Positions 13,135-23,710 are shown, counted from the first letter of the stretch. The stretch: 64,000 nt of DNA from Leptoclinus maculatus (GCA_032191485.1 JAVDOI010000011.1:4477298-4541297); one strand, 5' to 3'. Notes: generated by a model not told the origin, from the sequence alone. Translations and numbers: made by a program.

Positions 13135-13423
13135 GGTAATAAAGCAAACCCTTTAAATCCACAGACCACACCACACTATCCCCTTAAGTTGGTGTTTTTT
13201 TTTACTGTTAATGCATTGACCAATGGTGTCGCAGCATCAGCTGACCCGTGATGGATTGTTAAGTCTTCGTCTGTTTGTTGTAGTACTTGTCAAAGCCTGT
13301 ATTTGTTAGTATATTGACTACTGTCATTCATGTCCACCCCAAGACAAAAGACACCTCGGAGGATTGTGTGGAGATGAGAAAGCATTGTACATCTTTCATT
13401 GAGGTTATTATTGTATTGTGTTA

Positions 13424-13515
13424 TAGATGGATGGATATAGATGTAGATGGATGGATGAATACAAAAAGATAGATAGCTGCAGTACCATTTATGAATAGAT
13501 GATAGGCATAGATAG
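13424..13515. repeat. GATG/GATA tetranucleotide-rich stretch
   Basis: Imperfect ATGG/GATA/GATG units (GATGGATGGATATAGATG, AGATAGATAG, GATAGATAAA) spread over about 90 bp. A decayed tetranucleotide microsatellite. Confidence 0.85.
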
Positions 13516-13946
13516 ATAAAAGCTTGTATCAGATGGATGGATTTGTAGTGTGATAATAACATTTTTTCGTCACCGTTTTTACAAAATTCGCTTGTCGAAA
13601 GCACTTCATATCTTTAGTCCTGACATGTTTTTTGTCAATATTTTTTTAAGAGGCCACTATCAGTATTGCACATCAATATAACAGGGGCTAGTGAAAAAAA
13701 AAGACCATTCCTTTCAACAACTTGCCCTAATAACCTATATTACCGTTCAGCCATGGTAATAAAGGCCAGTGGGCAATAACAGCTGGGTTTTCCTCTTTCT
13801 CACCAAGAGCCCGGCGAGAGTGGAGGAGAATGGACCCTGGCCCTGCAGTCTGTCTAGTTAATTAAGCTCAGGGGTGAAGGTGTTATTTGTGGGAAAGAAT
13901 CCAATTATTTTGCCTCTTCACTCCCGAAGAAGAGAGGGGTTTGTGT

Positions 13947-13973
13947 GATGATGATGATGAAGATGATGATGAT
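13947..13973. repeat. (GAT)n trinucleotide repeat
   Basis: About nine GAT units with one GAA interruption. Confidence 0.95.
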
Positions 13974-14034
13974 ACCACTCGGAGGCAAGATAGCCACTTC
14001 ATGACTTAAGGAGTTCATTCTTTGTACCTCTCCT

Positions 14035-14050
14035 CCCCCCCCCCCCCCCC
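14035..14050. repeat. Poly-C tract (16 bp)
   Basis: Homopolymer run of C, followed directly by ACACACC. Confidence 0.95.
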
Positions 14051-15956
14051 ACACACCCGGTCCCTTCCCCACCCGGATTAGCCAATTCCTGTATGTAACC
14101 TCATGCCTTTTACCAGAATCTGTGATATTTCATTCGGTGAAGTGCAAATGTGATTGTTGCCGCTTCAAAAAAACGCCAAAAAAAAAGCGTGTTTTGGTGT
14201 GGATCGTATGTTTCTGGTGGGAAATTATTGGGATGAATTAAAAAAGAGAAAACTACTGCTCATGGTACCATCAAAGGCAACTTTGCTTACATGAAACAAA
14301 AGAACCAATTAAAATCACTGAAACCTTAATTACTACTTTAACATCTGAAAACAGACCATTATATCCCTGCCTGCCTCGGTGTAATGGATGGCCTTGTTTG
14401 AACGCAGATTTTTCATTTCTCCATGCAATTAGTGGCCTTAGGTAAGGATCAGTGAATGCTACTCTGGAAGAGCCAACTTAAACAAATGTAGCTGGAAATA
14501 AATGTCTGTTTTATTTGGATTTCCAAATGAACATTTCAGATGTGTATCAAAGTTGTAAACCACAACATTCTTATGTTTTCTATTGTTTTATTGGGTGATA
14601 TATTTGGTATATATATATATTTCTTTTTGAGCTGCAGTACCCAGGGATTACTCGGCAAACAAACCATATGGCCGCTCCCGGCATTACTTTATTTGTATTT
14701 GGTAGTCTGCGGTCTTTTCTCTGTCTGGTCGAGTGTGGTGAAGCTATAACTGTCCATGCTAAAACCCCGTTCTTTTTGCTATCTATCCCGACTGCAGCAA
14801 TTTGCTACTGCTGCTCCTGCCAGAACATGAAAGTCCCCCACTTCCTGTGCATCAGTGGATGTTTCCCTGGAAAGACGGAGTCACAGGTGTTAAGATTAGC
14901 AAATGTTTTGATTAAAAAATATTTTTGACAAATTGGGCCAATTCAAAGTCTGGTGAAGCTGCCTTTTTAGCTTTGTTGTTAGCTGGTGCAGCCCTCCTGA
15001 TATAGAACTATGTTGTGTTAGATCGTCAACTTTTTTGCCGTGAGCGATAGGTGCAACACTTGCAAGTGCATCGGAAAAGATTGAATCAATGGGAGGTAGT
15101 ATGTAGCGAATGAGGGGCATTTATACCACAAAAACAAACATGTACAACTGGGCAGAACATGGAAAGACATTTTTTTTTTCATGTAGATAATTTAATGTTG
15201 CATATGGGAGCTGAAATGGACGTGCATCGTGGGCTTGATTCAGACCAAATCAGACAGACAGATCTTTTTTCGGGGCTGAATAACAACAGGTTGATGTAAT
15301 TCGGCCCAAAGAAATGTTATGGACATCGATTTTAAAAAGCATTATATATAAATAGTTCGTATGGTTGCATTTTTGTGTGCTCACACTAAGAATCAATCAG
15401 GTGAATTGGTTTCATTAATGACTTAAATTGTATGATGGAATTATTTTTTTTACTGTGGCTTAAAGTTAATTTCTTTTCCTTTTAATAGAAAATGTGTCTT
15501 TTAAACAAAGTTTTCTCTCTCTCTCTGCCTGGAGAGCAACACAATGGGATGTATTATCTAATATCACGCTGAGAAATGTATCTACCTGTCACATGTGACA
15601 CGTTTTCCTAATTGGAGTTTTTGCCTGAACAAACCTGAGCCTGTTTGATGGGACTGTTTGCGTGCACGTACAAAGACACATCGTAACGTTTCACACTTTC
15701 ATGTCTCCACTGGGAGACGCAGGGCCCCTAATCTGTGCCCGGGAGAGCTCACCCTATTCTCCCCTGCTGAACTTTGTCTTGGTGCGGGTCACCTCGCCGG
15801 GGCCACAGGGGAGAGGCTGCCTCAGCCAAGCCCTAATCCTGGGGAGTCGATAGATGCTAGCAGGGCTGCAGGCCTCAGCTCCACACAAGCGCCCCAGGGA
15901 GAGCTGCTCATTTCAATAAATGTAAAGTGATGCTGTCCACAAGCAAACACGAGAGC
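14051..15956. other. Unannotated stretch
   Basis: No gene or mobile element is recognised. It includes a short (TA)n run near 14609-14620. Short open frames at 14540-14928 encode hydrophobic, cysteine-rich peptides without recognisable homology and are judged to be chance. Confidence 0.5.
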
Positions 15957-15973
15957 CACACACACACACACAC
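15957..15973. repeat. (CA)n microsatellite
   Basis: A short CA run, with further broken CACACATACC units to about 16008. Confidence 0.95.
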
Positions 15974-16513
15974 CTCTGTTATGATACATGCACACACATA
16001 CCCACACATGTGAGCCCGAGCTCATATGTACGCAGATGTGATGGAGAATTGGTTGTCCTCGGGGCAAAATATGGAGGAGTGATCCGGTGATGTAGTTAAA
16101 TGACAGGCAAGCGAGTGGAACATTTGCTCGCTTGATGCTGTCGATGCGTCGCTGCTGCCCCGATAAGACCTTATTTACATTTGTCGAGGTGGAATTGATT
16201 TCTTTTTTGCCCTTTACAGACTGCTCAAACTGCAGAGTGGATGGGAGCTGTGTCGCACACCTCCGATAAAGCCAGGAGAACGTCTGTCAAAAAGTCTTGT
16301 TTTTTCAAAAGTTGTAAAGGTTTTAAAAACCAAGGTCTGAAAATCAAAAGAAAAAAATGATCACATTTACTTACATACTGCCACACGTGTGGCCACACGA
16401 GCCTACAACCTTCACCTTTATGTGTGTGACAGGGACATATGTTGATGTTAACCCCCTGTGGAGAGGAGGCTGCTGCAATATCTGTTCGTGTTTGTGTGCA
16501 TGCAAAGCCTTTA

Positions 16514-16535
16514 TGTGTGTGTGTGTGTGTGTGTG
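16514..16535. repeat. (TG)11 microsatellite
   Basis: Perfect TG run. First of two TG arrays within 110 bp. Confidence 0.97.
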
Positions 16536-16581
16536 CACGAAGACTCGCGTGTTCCAGTGTGTCCCGTGTGTGTACATGCAC

Positions 16582-16636
16582 TGTGTGTGTGTGTGTGTGT
16601 GTGCGTGTGTGTGTGTGTGTGTGGGGGGGAGGGGGG
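16582..16636. repeat. (TG)n array ending in a G-rich run
   Basis: About 42 bp of TG with one GC interruption, passing directly into GGGGGGG-A-GGGGGG. Open frames across it on both strands are poly-CV or poly-TH artefacts. Confidence 0.95.
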
Positions 16637-16897
16637 ACACAATGAAATGGGTGGCTGAGCGGGCGCCTCCCACCATTAAAGCACTAAATGGGCAGCCGGA
16701 GGTCCCAGTGAGTGTGTGAATGAGGAGAGTTCTCCAGGGAGGTGAAGGTCAGCGGGTTTCTGATGGGACTGTATGATTAAGGTCAGACCCTGCTACTAAT
16801 GTGGCTGTGTGTGGCGTCGAGATGGATACCAAACTCTTAAGGGTTAAGTTCATGATTTTTTTATTTTTATTTAACGCGCCAAGGTTAAGATCAGACT

Positions 16898-16928
16898 CCC
16901 CCCCCCCCCCCCCCCCCCCCAAAAAAAA
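16898..16928. repeat. Poly-C (23) followed by poly-A (8)
   Basis: A 23-base C run abutting an 8-base A run. A similar C-to-A junction occurs at 20428-20459. Confidence 0.97.
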
Positions 16929-17604
16929 GATAACACAGTAATGTAATTGTCAGAAGTGAGCAGTTTGTGATAGATGAGGACGATGAGGGGATAATAATCT
17001 TTAATGACACTCAACACTGCTTCCATGTGCTTGTGTTCATGCATACTGGACATTTCATGAAAACGTGAAAGAAGCTAACTATCTGTAGCTAAGGGTGAAA
17101 CCAGTTTATAGGACTATAGGATTAGCAACAAGTCGATTTAGCTGTCACACTTGTTTTTGGCACGCACCATGAAGACCCCACAGATGGTATTAAAAAATGA
17201 ACTTATGGACTCATTTTGGCCTAAAACTAACAACTATTTCCATCACAATTCTCTCCATCATCATCATTTTTTAAATTCATCAATTAATGGTTTGGAATTT
17301 GCTCGACAGCTTCCTCAGATTCACATTCTTACCTTTTGTCATTCTGTTTCTCGGTAGTGTAATTGCACTATTGTCTGTCCAATTTGGAAGAACAATTTAG
17401 TTTTTCCGAATCGAGGATCTAATTATAGAGGGTGTCGTATGCGGTCGCAAAGCCCTTTGTGGCACATTTCAGACTTTGAGCTATTACTTGACTTGTTTAG
17501 TCTACGAAATGTCCGAAACAAATGAACGCTAACCCCTCAGAGCTTCACAAGAGGCTAAAGCTTGTTGTCGTTTAAGTGCTTGTGCTGTCCCAGCAGCACT
17601 CCAA

Positions 17605-17730
17605 AACTGTTTGATTATTATATAAATCAGAGAAAAGCAATACATCTTCATATTTGTGAAGCTAGAGTGTTTGGCATTTTTGCTTTGCTTGCTTTCTGTC
17701 GATCGACTAATTGATTAATTGACTAATCAT
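17605..17730 (+). mobile_element. ATTAAT-rich interspersed repeat, 3' fragment (copy 1)
   Basis: The core reads CTGTCGATCGACTAATTGAT then TAATTGACTAATCATTTCC near the right end, preceded by AGAGAAAAGCA and GTTTGGCATTTTTGC. This wording matches the 3' part of a very common fish repeat with clustered ATTAATCGATTA terminal motifs. Related copies in this window at 27120-27378, 29872-30063 and, inverted, at 58780-58960 support the family call. The copy is truncated and non-coding. Confidence 0.6.
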
Positions 17731-18460
17731 TTCCCATACTCTCCTGTAAACCTCCGGGACTTGAAGCACATTCTGCAAACGGAACTTTCTTACTTTTTTT
17801 GGTTTGAATGTTTTGCAATCGAGTGATGATGATGATGCTGTGATAGCATGAGGCGCGTCTTGGAAATATAAAACAGAAAAGGATGAAAAATGTCATCTCC
17901 AGGCTGGAGGTAACATCAGATTGCACTTCATTAATTTTTTATGGAATCTAAACAATATAATTGGTATTCTGACAGATGCAAGAGGGCCACTTCCAATGAT
18001 ACTATCATTAAAACATCATCACAGGATAATGACATTCCCCTCGGTCTTCACCTAGAGCCAGTGTAGATGTCTGTCTGGACTGACTGACAGATACACAAGC
18101 AAATAGATAAATCTGACCTCTAGTACTAAGGGTATTTCACTTACAGCGTCCAGACGGGCCCTGCACTAAAAAAAGTCTTTATTAACAAGCCCTCCCTTAA
18201 AAAAATAAATTACAAGTAGCCCTCCCTGCCTATCTCCTTCGAATCAAACTCTAAAAGATTATTCCACATAATTATACTAAAGGGCAATTGGTTGATATGT
18301 GGCAGGGTCGGAGGTCGTGGCCTGGTATAAGCAATCTGTAGGCTTTGGTTGGCAGGCGGTAATACGCAACCAGGCGTCAGCCTCTAACCCTATTCCCCAG
18401 GCTGATTGCTACCTGTCACCTCCCTTCAACTCATGTAAATTGCATCTGCTTTCTGCAGGA

Positions 18461-18487
18461 GGGGGTGGGGATGGGGTGGGGATGGGG
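18461..18487 (+). other. G-quadruplex-type motif
   Basis: Five G runs of 5, 4, 4, 4 and 4 bases, separated by loops of only 1-2 bases (T, AT, T, AT). This fits the standard G3+N1-7 quadruplex rule with very short loops. Confidence 0.75.
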
Positions 18488-18538
18488 ATTTTCAGCGATG
18501 TATGTGTGTATGCATTTGTGGATACATGCCTGTTACTG

Positions 18539-18564
18539 TGCCTGTGTGTCTGTGTGTGTGTGTA
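18539..18564. repeat. (TG)n microsatellite, imperfect
   Basis: Broken TG run with CTGTGTGTCTG units and a perfect TG core. Confidence 0.85.
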
Positions 18565-19034
18565 TAAGTTAGGGCATGTGTCCACTCTCTACCAGTACAG
18601 TCCTGCTGCAGTTGGGGCGGTAATGGCTTCTCGGGGCAATCAGAAGAAAACACTTTCTTGACTCATCTCCTTTAATGGTGTGTCCTCCTCAGGCTAAAAT
18701 TGAACAGTCCCGACATGGCCTAAGGCAGCCGTAGAAATTCAATAATTCGGCTCAGTCAGCATCGTGTCGGGTTTTTTTGGGCAACGGATAGTGTAATTAC
18801 GCTGCACTAACATGACGTCTGGTCAGGGCTGTGTGTTTGTGTGTGTCAGTGTGGTGCTGGTGGTGGTGTAAAGGTTTCTGAGTGATACCTGCAGCACCTG
18901 TTGGGATGGGGCGTGCCACGTTGATGCACCCATCCATCTGATACCAAGGCCTGCTCAGCCTGATAAGAGCACAGCACTGCTCAGGTCAGATAAAGTGACA
19001 GAAAGTAGGTTAAGGAATCCTGTCTGACCAAGTT

Positions 19035-19659
19035 TGCTCCTCCACTGGCTCCCCACAAGGATGTGTGCTTTCGCCCCTATTATTCACCCTCTACACAAAT
19101 ATGTGTCAGAGCAGGTATGAAAATAGGACCATCTTAAAGTATGCAGATGACTCTGTTACTGTTAGTCGGCTCCAGGACAATGAGACCAGCCACGGCCCGG
19201 TCATCGACGACTTTGTGAAGTGGTGTGAGGAGTCCTATCTTCAATTAAACATATCTAAAACCAAAGACCATTGATTTTAGAAGACGAGCCCACACACATG
19301 AACTCATATCCATTAAGGGTCAGACAGTGGAATGTGTACAGTCTTACAAATATCTTGGGACAATTATCGACTCAAAACTTTGAAGCAAACTGTGTAGCCG
19401 TGTGCAAAAAGGGGCACCAGCGTTTGTTTTGTTTGAGGAAACTCTCCAATTTCCACATTGACAAAACCACGATGATCCTTATTTTATCGTGCAGTTGCAA
19501 CGGATAACCGGCTCCATTTTAAAGGACGACTCCGACCCTTCGCACAGGGAACTTCAGCTTCTTCCTTCTAGACGGAGGTATATGGTCCCACAGTGCAGAA
19601 CAACGCGGTATAAGAACAGCTTTGTTCCAGCAGCCATCACTCAGGTGATCAAATCATAG
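19035..19659 (+). pseudogene. LINE reverse transcriptase fragment (non-LTR retrotransposon, CR1/L2/Jockey-type group), 5'-truncated and frameshifted
   Basis: Homology begins abruptly inside the RT domain with STGSPQGCVLSPLLFTLYTN, followed by ILKYADDSVTVSRL (the YADD catalytic box) and WCEESYLQLNISKTKD. The frame changes near 19270 into a segment reading IDFRRRAHTHELISIKGQ and YKYLGTIIDSKL. A stop follows at 19381, and the frame changes again into CKKGHQRLFCLRKLSNFHID. The region between about 19485 and 19495 lacks the usual stretch after FHIDK. The C-terminal part resumes as LQRITGSILKDDSDPSHREL and ends RYKNSFVPAAITQVIKS before the TAG at 19657-19659. The copy therefore has 5' truncation, at least two frame changes and an internal deletion, and is dead. 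The motifs firmly indicate a LINE RT. The exact clade is inferred from memory. Confidence 0.9.
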
Positions 19660-19860
19660 CAACAGTGCACAGATGCTATAGAAACATATTTATTTTATTT
19701 ATTTATTGATTGACTGATTTGTAGCCTTGTGTACTTTTATCATGTTTGTCTTGTTGTCTGTGTTGATTGTAATGTCTGTCGAGATGGATGCCTCGCTCTC
19801 TATTGCAAACCAAGTCTACCTACGGGTACCAATAAAAGCAACCTGAACCTGAATCTAAAA
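19660..19860 (+). mobile_element. 3' UTR and tail of the LINE remnant
   Basis: Directly follows the RT stop. It contains a TTTATTTATT-rich stretch (about 19688-19706) and an AATAAA at 19831-19836, and ends in a short ACCTGAACCTGAATC near-repeat followed by AAAA at about 19857-19860. This is compatible with the 3' terminus of a LINE whose tail carries short repeats instead of a long poly-A. Confidence 0.65.
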
Positions 19861-20427
19861 TACTCTTTTGGAGTAATATTTTAGAAGATTGGCCACTTAT
19901 TTTGTATAGTTTCAATGGAATTGCATTGCTAAGCAACAGCTTGGGTCCATGTTTACTTCCTGTCAGCTGATGCCATTACCCGCAACAGGAAACAAACTGG
20001 GACACATTCACAATGTAAACGTAGAGTCAAGGTTGACTGCAGGAATAAATAGCGAGATGAACTGGTTGTCATTATGTATTTCAGTTTATATTTAACTAAA
20101 GATGTTAATGAAACATAACCTGATGAATACAGAACAAATATTACATTTATTTAAAACATCTGCTCACTGTAAACATCTGTTACAGCATATATGTGTAATA
20201 TATGGGTTTAAATGCAAGGATTAGCTCATGCTTTAGAATAATATTTTTACCATATTGCCAGTATAATAACAGTATAATAATAATAATAAAGTAATTCACC
20301 CTGTTTCTAGACATTGTGGTCAGTATGGTTTAAATACATACATTTAAATGCTAAATAAATACATCTGTAAAGAATTAGCATTCATTTTAGTGGGGAACTG
20401 CTTCATGTTGAGTCCTCAATATTCAAT

Positions 20428-20459
20428 CCCCCCCCCCCCCCCCCCAAAAAAAAAAAAAA
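20428..20459. repeat. Poly-C (18) followed by poly-A (14)
   Basis: An 18-base C run abutting a 14-base A run. It lies 25 bp upstream of the perfect hairpin at 20484-20522. Confidence 0.97.
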
Positions 20460-20483
20460 CCAAGAAATATATACAATATAATT

Positions 20484-20522
20484 TATATGTCTGCTTTCTT
20501 ATACCAAGAAAGCAGACATATA
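20484..20522. repeat. Perfect inverted repeat / hairpin (17-bp stem, 5-nt loop)
   Basis: The left arm (20484-20500) is TATATGTCTGCTTTCTT and the right arm (20506-20522) is its exact reverse complement, separated by ATACC. No mismatch is present in the stem. Too short and too tight in the loop for a typical pre-miRNA. It may be a small foldback remnant or a recent templated inverted duplication. Confidence 0.95.
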
Positions 20523-20619
20523 CATTTGTCACAAAATAATGAAGTGTATACTATGTATGGTTTATAAATTCATATTGATTTTTTTTCTCCAATGTCAAAC
20601 ACAAATGTTTCATGTTCCG

Positions 20620-20626
<7 letters not shown>

Positions 20627-20652
<26 letters not shown>

Positions 20653-20653
20653 G
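20627..20653. repeat. (GA)n microsatellite
   Basis: About 13 perfect GA units, preceded by an A run. Confidence 0.97.
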
Positions 20654-20789
20654 GAATACATTTGAAACGGAGAATGGCCGTGACAGGGCCGCCCCAGTGG
20701 TGGTGGGCTGAGGCAGAGATGAAGTGCGGGGCCCTATTTGGCTCTGTCAGTTTTTATATGACATTATTATTCTCCGGGTTATAAATTCT

Positions 20790-21060
20790 GGCATGTTAAG
20801 ATCTCCACCAGCAACGACATAAAATTCAATCAATGACGCCTCCTTTCCACACTTCGAACACTCAGCCCAGCAAGCTCGGCCCGCTGATAGTTCCTAAATC
20901 AAAGCCATTGGGATTCTGCATAATTGTGCAGCAGCAGTGGCCCGGCGTCGGGTCGCGAGCGGTGGCCGAGCGGCTTTATGGAGTTAATGTGAATGGCGGT
21001 ATAAAACACTGCTTCATAAAACACTACAGGCGCTGACATATTGGCAAACAGGGTCCATGT
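20790..21060. other. Candidate conserved non-coding block
   Basis: Repeat-poor, GC-balanced DNA with CATAAAATTCAATCAATGAC, CTGCATAATTGTGCAG (palindrome-like, near 20916-20931), GGAGTTAATGTG and two CATAAAACACT units. The texture is typical of vertebrate conserved elements. There is no evidence of coding. A stretch reading GGTGGCCGAGCGGCTT resembles the 5' half of a tRNA-Leu/Ser but has no matching 3' half. Confidence 0.25.
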
Positions 21061-21318
21061 TTATTTATAACTGCTGCATGCCTGCGTGGAAGTGGTGGTC
21101 CATCACACTGCTGCTGGTGGACACTTCTCCAAAACATTTTTGTTTTTTTTCCCTGAAATGCAAAAGGAATGTTAAAGTTGTACAGCAAGTTTGTAGGGAC
21201 AAAGAATTAGAAAACCCGCCAAACACATAAAATGCATGTCGATTTTCACTGTAACACAAAAAAAAATGTAATATTCTTTTACAGATGTAAAGGTCTTTTA
21301 TTCATCTGGTGCTGCAGA

Positions 21319-21690
21319 TACAGTGCCTATAAGAAGTAGTCACCGCCCTCTGAGGTTTTCATGTTTTATCATCTGACAATGCTCCATCAAAGTATGTTGA
21401 ATGTTGCTTTTTGTAGAACGTTCCTTTGTCTGCGTTGCACTCATCAAAAGCTGGACCTTCCATATACAGTAGGTTTATTACAATCAACCTTGACTGCACA
21501 CACACACACAGGTGATCTCCATTTAACAAATGATGGAACTTTTAAGAACAATGGACTGCAGACTTACGCAAAGAGGATTAATTTAATCTTTTTTGTTGTT
21601 TTCAAACAAAATAAAAGTTGTAAGATAATAAACACGACAACTTCCGGCGGGGGCTCAATACTTTTTATATTTCTTGTACGAAACAGATTT
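21319..21690 (+). mobile_element. Decayed Tc1/mariner-like non-autonomous element
   Basis: Starts with TACAGTGCCTATAAGAAGTA and TTTTCATGTTTTATC, close to the terminal inverted repeat of fish Tc1-like elements. Inside are an AGGTGATCTCCATTTAACAA segment and GGGGGCTCAATACTTTTTAT, both resembling known Tc1-type interiors and 3' ends. A clean opposite terminus with TA duplication is not seen, and no transposase frame survives. Boundaries are approximate. Confidence 0.45.
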
Positions 21691-21889
21691 CTTTTCTCTC
21701 TTGCTGTGTTTCCCGGGGAAATGTTCAGATGCATACAGTGCCAGTTGTTCAAATCACCTGATCATGACATTTTTAAGGGATCACACTGAAGATTAAATTA
21801 CAAAAGTGCATTGTACCAAATGTTTTATTTCCCCCAAAAATCACAAGAAAAAGAAGCATAACGATGTGTTTGTGTTTGCATATTGAGAT

Positions 21890-22160
21890 GCACCACTTCT
21901 CCATCTGCATGCGGCTGCTTGTCTGCTCTGCTGGTTTGCTCTGATTGATCATTATCTGATGGCCTCTTAATTAGAATGCTAATGAGGAGGAGGTTTTCTG
22001 GCCGGCCCGTCTCCTCTGCCGTGCCTTGTCTCTGAAATGAGGCGTAATGGAAATGACATGGGCGATGTGGGATGGATGATCCCCCAGTTAATAATTCCAA
22101 TCTGTTAATCAATGGCCTGGTCGATTGGCTGCCACGCAGAGCAGCGACACAAAACCACAA
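21890..22160. other. Candidate conserved non-coding block with homeodomain-type cores
   Basis: Includes TCTTAATTAGAATGCTAATG, AGTTAATAATTCC and GTTAATCAATGG, interleaved with GC-balanced sequence and with no simple repeats. The clustering of TAAT cores in repeat-poor DNA suggests an enhancer-like element. Conservation is not testable here. Confidence 0.25.
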
Positions 22161-22499
22161 AACCACTTGGTGTCAGCACCCTGGGTGAAAGGGATTGTGG
22201 GAGATGACAGTGATTTTGGGTTGTGGCTGATCTAGTAGATTGGAAGGTGTGTCTGACGTTTTTTTTTCTTCCAGCAAGACACACGAAATTAATAATATTT
22301 GCCTTTAATATATCTGTACATCATTTCTAAATACTGTATCAAGAAGAAATAACATTGTTCCCCCAGTATACTGATACTGTTCACAAGGTTAGATGAACAT
22401 AAAAATAAATCCCTATTTTTTCAGGCGATGGTTGTGGGGCGCTGGGGGTGGGTTTGTTTGAGATCAGCGCGTGGAAAGAAAATGTATTAACAGCATAAT

Positions 22500-22740
22500 A
22501 ACAAAAGATTATGTTCATCTGGGGCGAGGCCCTCCGTTTTCTCGCCAGGCGCTGACTGTGAAGTCTTTATTCTGTGAGTCGGCAGCACGCCGCACCCTTA
22601 AAAAGGTTATTATGTTCCCTCACTGTAGCAGCACCGGCCCACGGAGATCCGATATTGTGATGGGGGTCGCCTGTACCACATTAGAGCCAATAAATGTGCG
22701 TTGGCACTTCCTCAATTTAAAGTAAAGCCCCTTTCCCTTC
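22500..22740. other. Candidate conserved non-coding block
   Basis: GC-balanced, repeat-poor DNA within an AT-rich surround, including GGCGCTGACTGTGAAGTC, CACCCTTAAAAAGGTTATTA and GAGCCAATAAATGTGCG. An 84-codon open frame here shows no domain. Confidence 0.2.
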
Positions 22741-23474
22741 TACCTCCCTTCTTCATTCCTAATAGGGTATTCCAGCAACGCATCTAATAAGTTGTGGGAT
22801 ATCTGCTGTGGGATAGGGCTGAATATTTCTCTTCTCTCTATCGTGTGTTGCTGCAGTGGGAATTTGTCATTTGGTGGTTGTTACTTTGTATGAAATTTTG
22901 AGTTTGTTTTTATTTTCTTATTTTTAATTAATACATTCTCAACTGCTTGTGGCCATTGGAAATACCTTTTCTTTTTTTTAATCCTTTTTCAGAATAGTTA
23001 TCAGAATTAGTAATTTTCATAAAAATAAGGTTCACTTTTCATTTTTACCAGCTTTAATTTGTGTACTCCCCTAAATATATCTTAAACATGACTCCAGGTG
23101 TGTTTCTGAAGCAATATCACACTGCAAACACATTTTAGCTTCAATCTTAAAAAAAAAAACAACTCTAGGTCCAGTGTGCTGTTTGTGGCTTTTAAAGAAG
23201 TTAAGGTTGGTGAATCTAAACACAATTCTAAGCTGGGTTATTCTCTGATGCCTATCATGGGAGCTAATATCAACCTCGGGGATCATCCAAAGCCCACTGG
23301 GTCCGCAGAGGACTCCAGATTCATGAGGACGATATGTGTGCATGTGCATGGAAGGGGCAGAAATAGAGGTTTGATGATATTGTGATCACCTGTGAATGCC
23401 AAACAACCATATCGCAGGTTTAAACTTGTTCCTTCAGGAGCGGTTAAAGTAAAAGGCCATGAATAATTACCCCG

Positions 23475-23501
23475 ACACACACACACACACACACACACAC
23501 C
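23475..23501. repeat. (AC)13 microsatellite
   Basis: Perfect AC run. Confidence 0.97.
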
Positions 23502-23688
23502 TTCTCCCTCACATCCGTTCCCACATTGAAAGTCTGTAAGTAATGAAGAACATCCTCCAACAGCAGGACAAGCACTTTCAATGACTGATTGGTGATTGAT
23601 TGCCCACAGAGAGCCTCCCTAACGGTCACTGTGTGAGGGTTTTTCTTTTCATCTTTTTCATCCTTACAGAGAAAGGATTGAGGGAAAG

Positions 23689-23710
23689 AAAGAGAGAGAG
23701 AGAGAGAGAA
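23689..23710. repeat. (AG)n microsatellite
   Basis: GA run within a longer purine-rich stretch starting near 23670. Confidence 0.95.

Noticed and set aside
16225..16719. Several overlapping frames of 66-120 codons on both strands
   Set aside because: They translate the TG/CA arrays into Cys-Val or His-Thr repeats and are artefacts of the microsatellites.
17356..17380. AATTGCACTATTGTCTGTCC resembling a miR-25/92-type seed region
   Set aside because: Similarity is limited to the seed and a few bases, and no complementary arm is apparent nearby.
20950..20985. GGTGGCCGAGCGGCTT resembling the start of tRNA-Leu/Ser
   Set aside because: No anticodon arm, variable arm or B box follows at the right distance.
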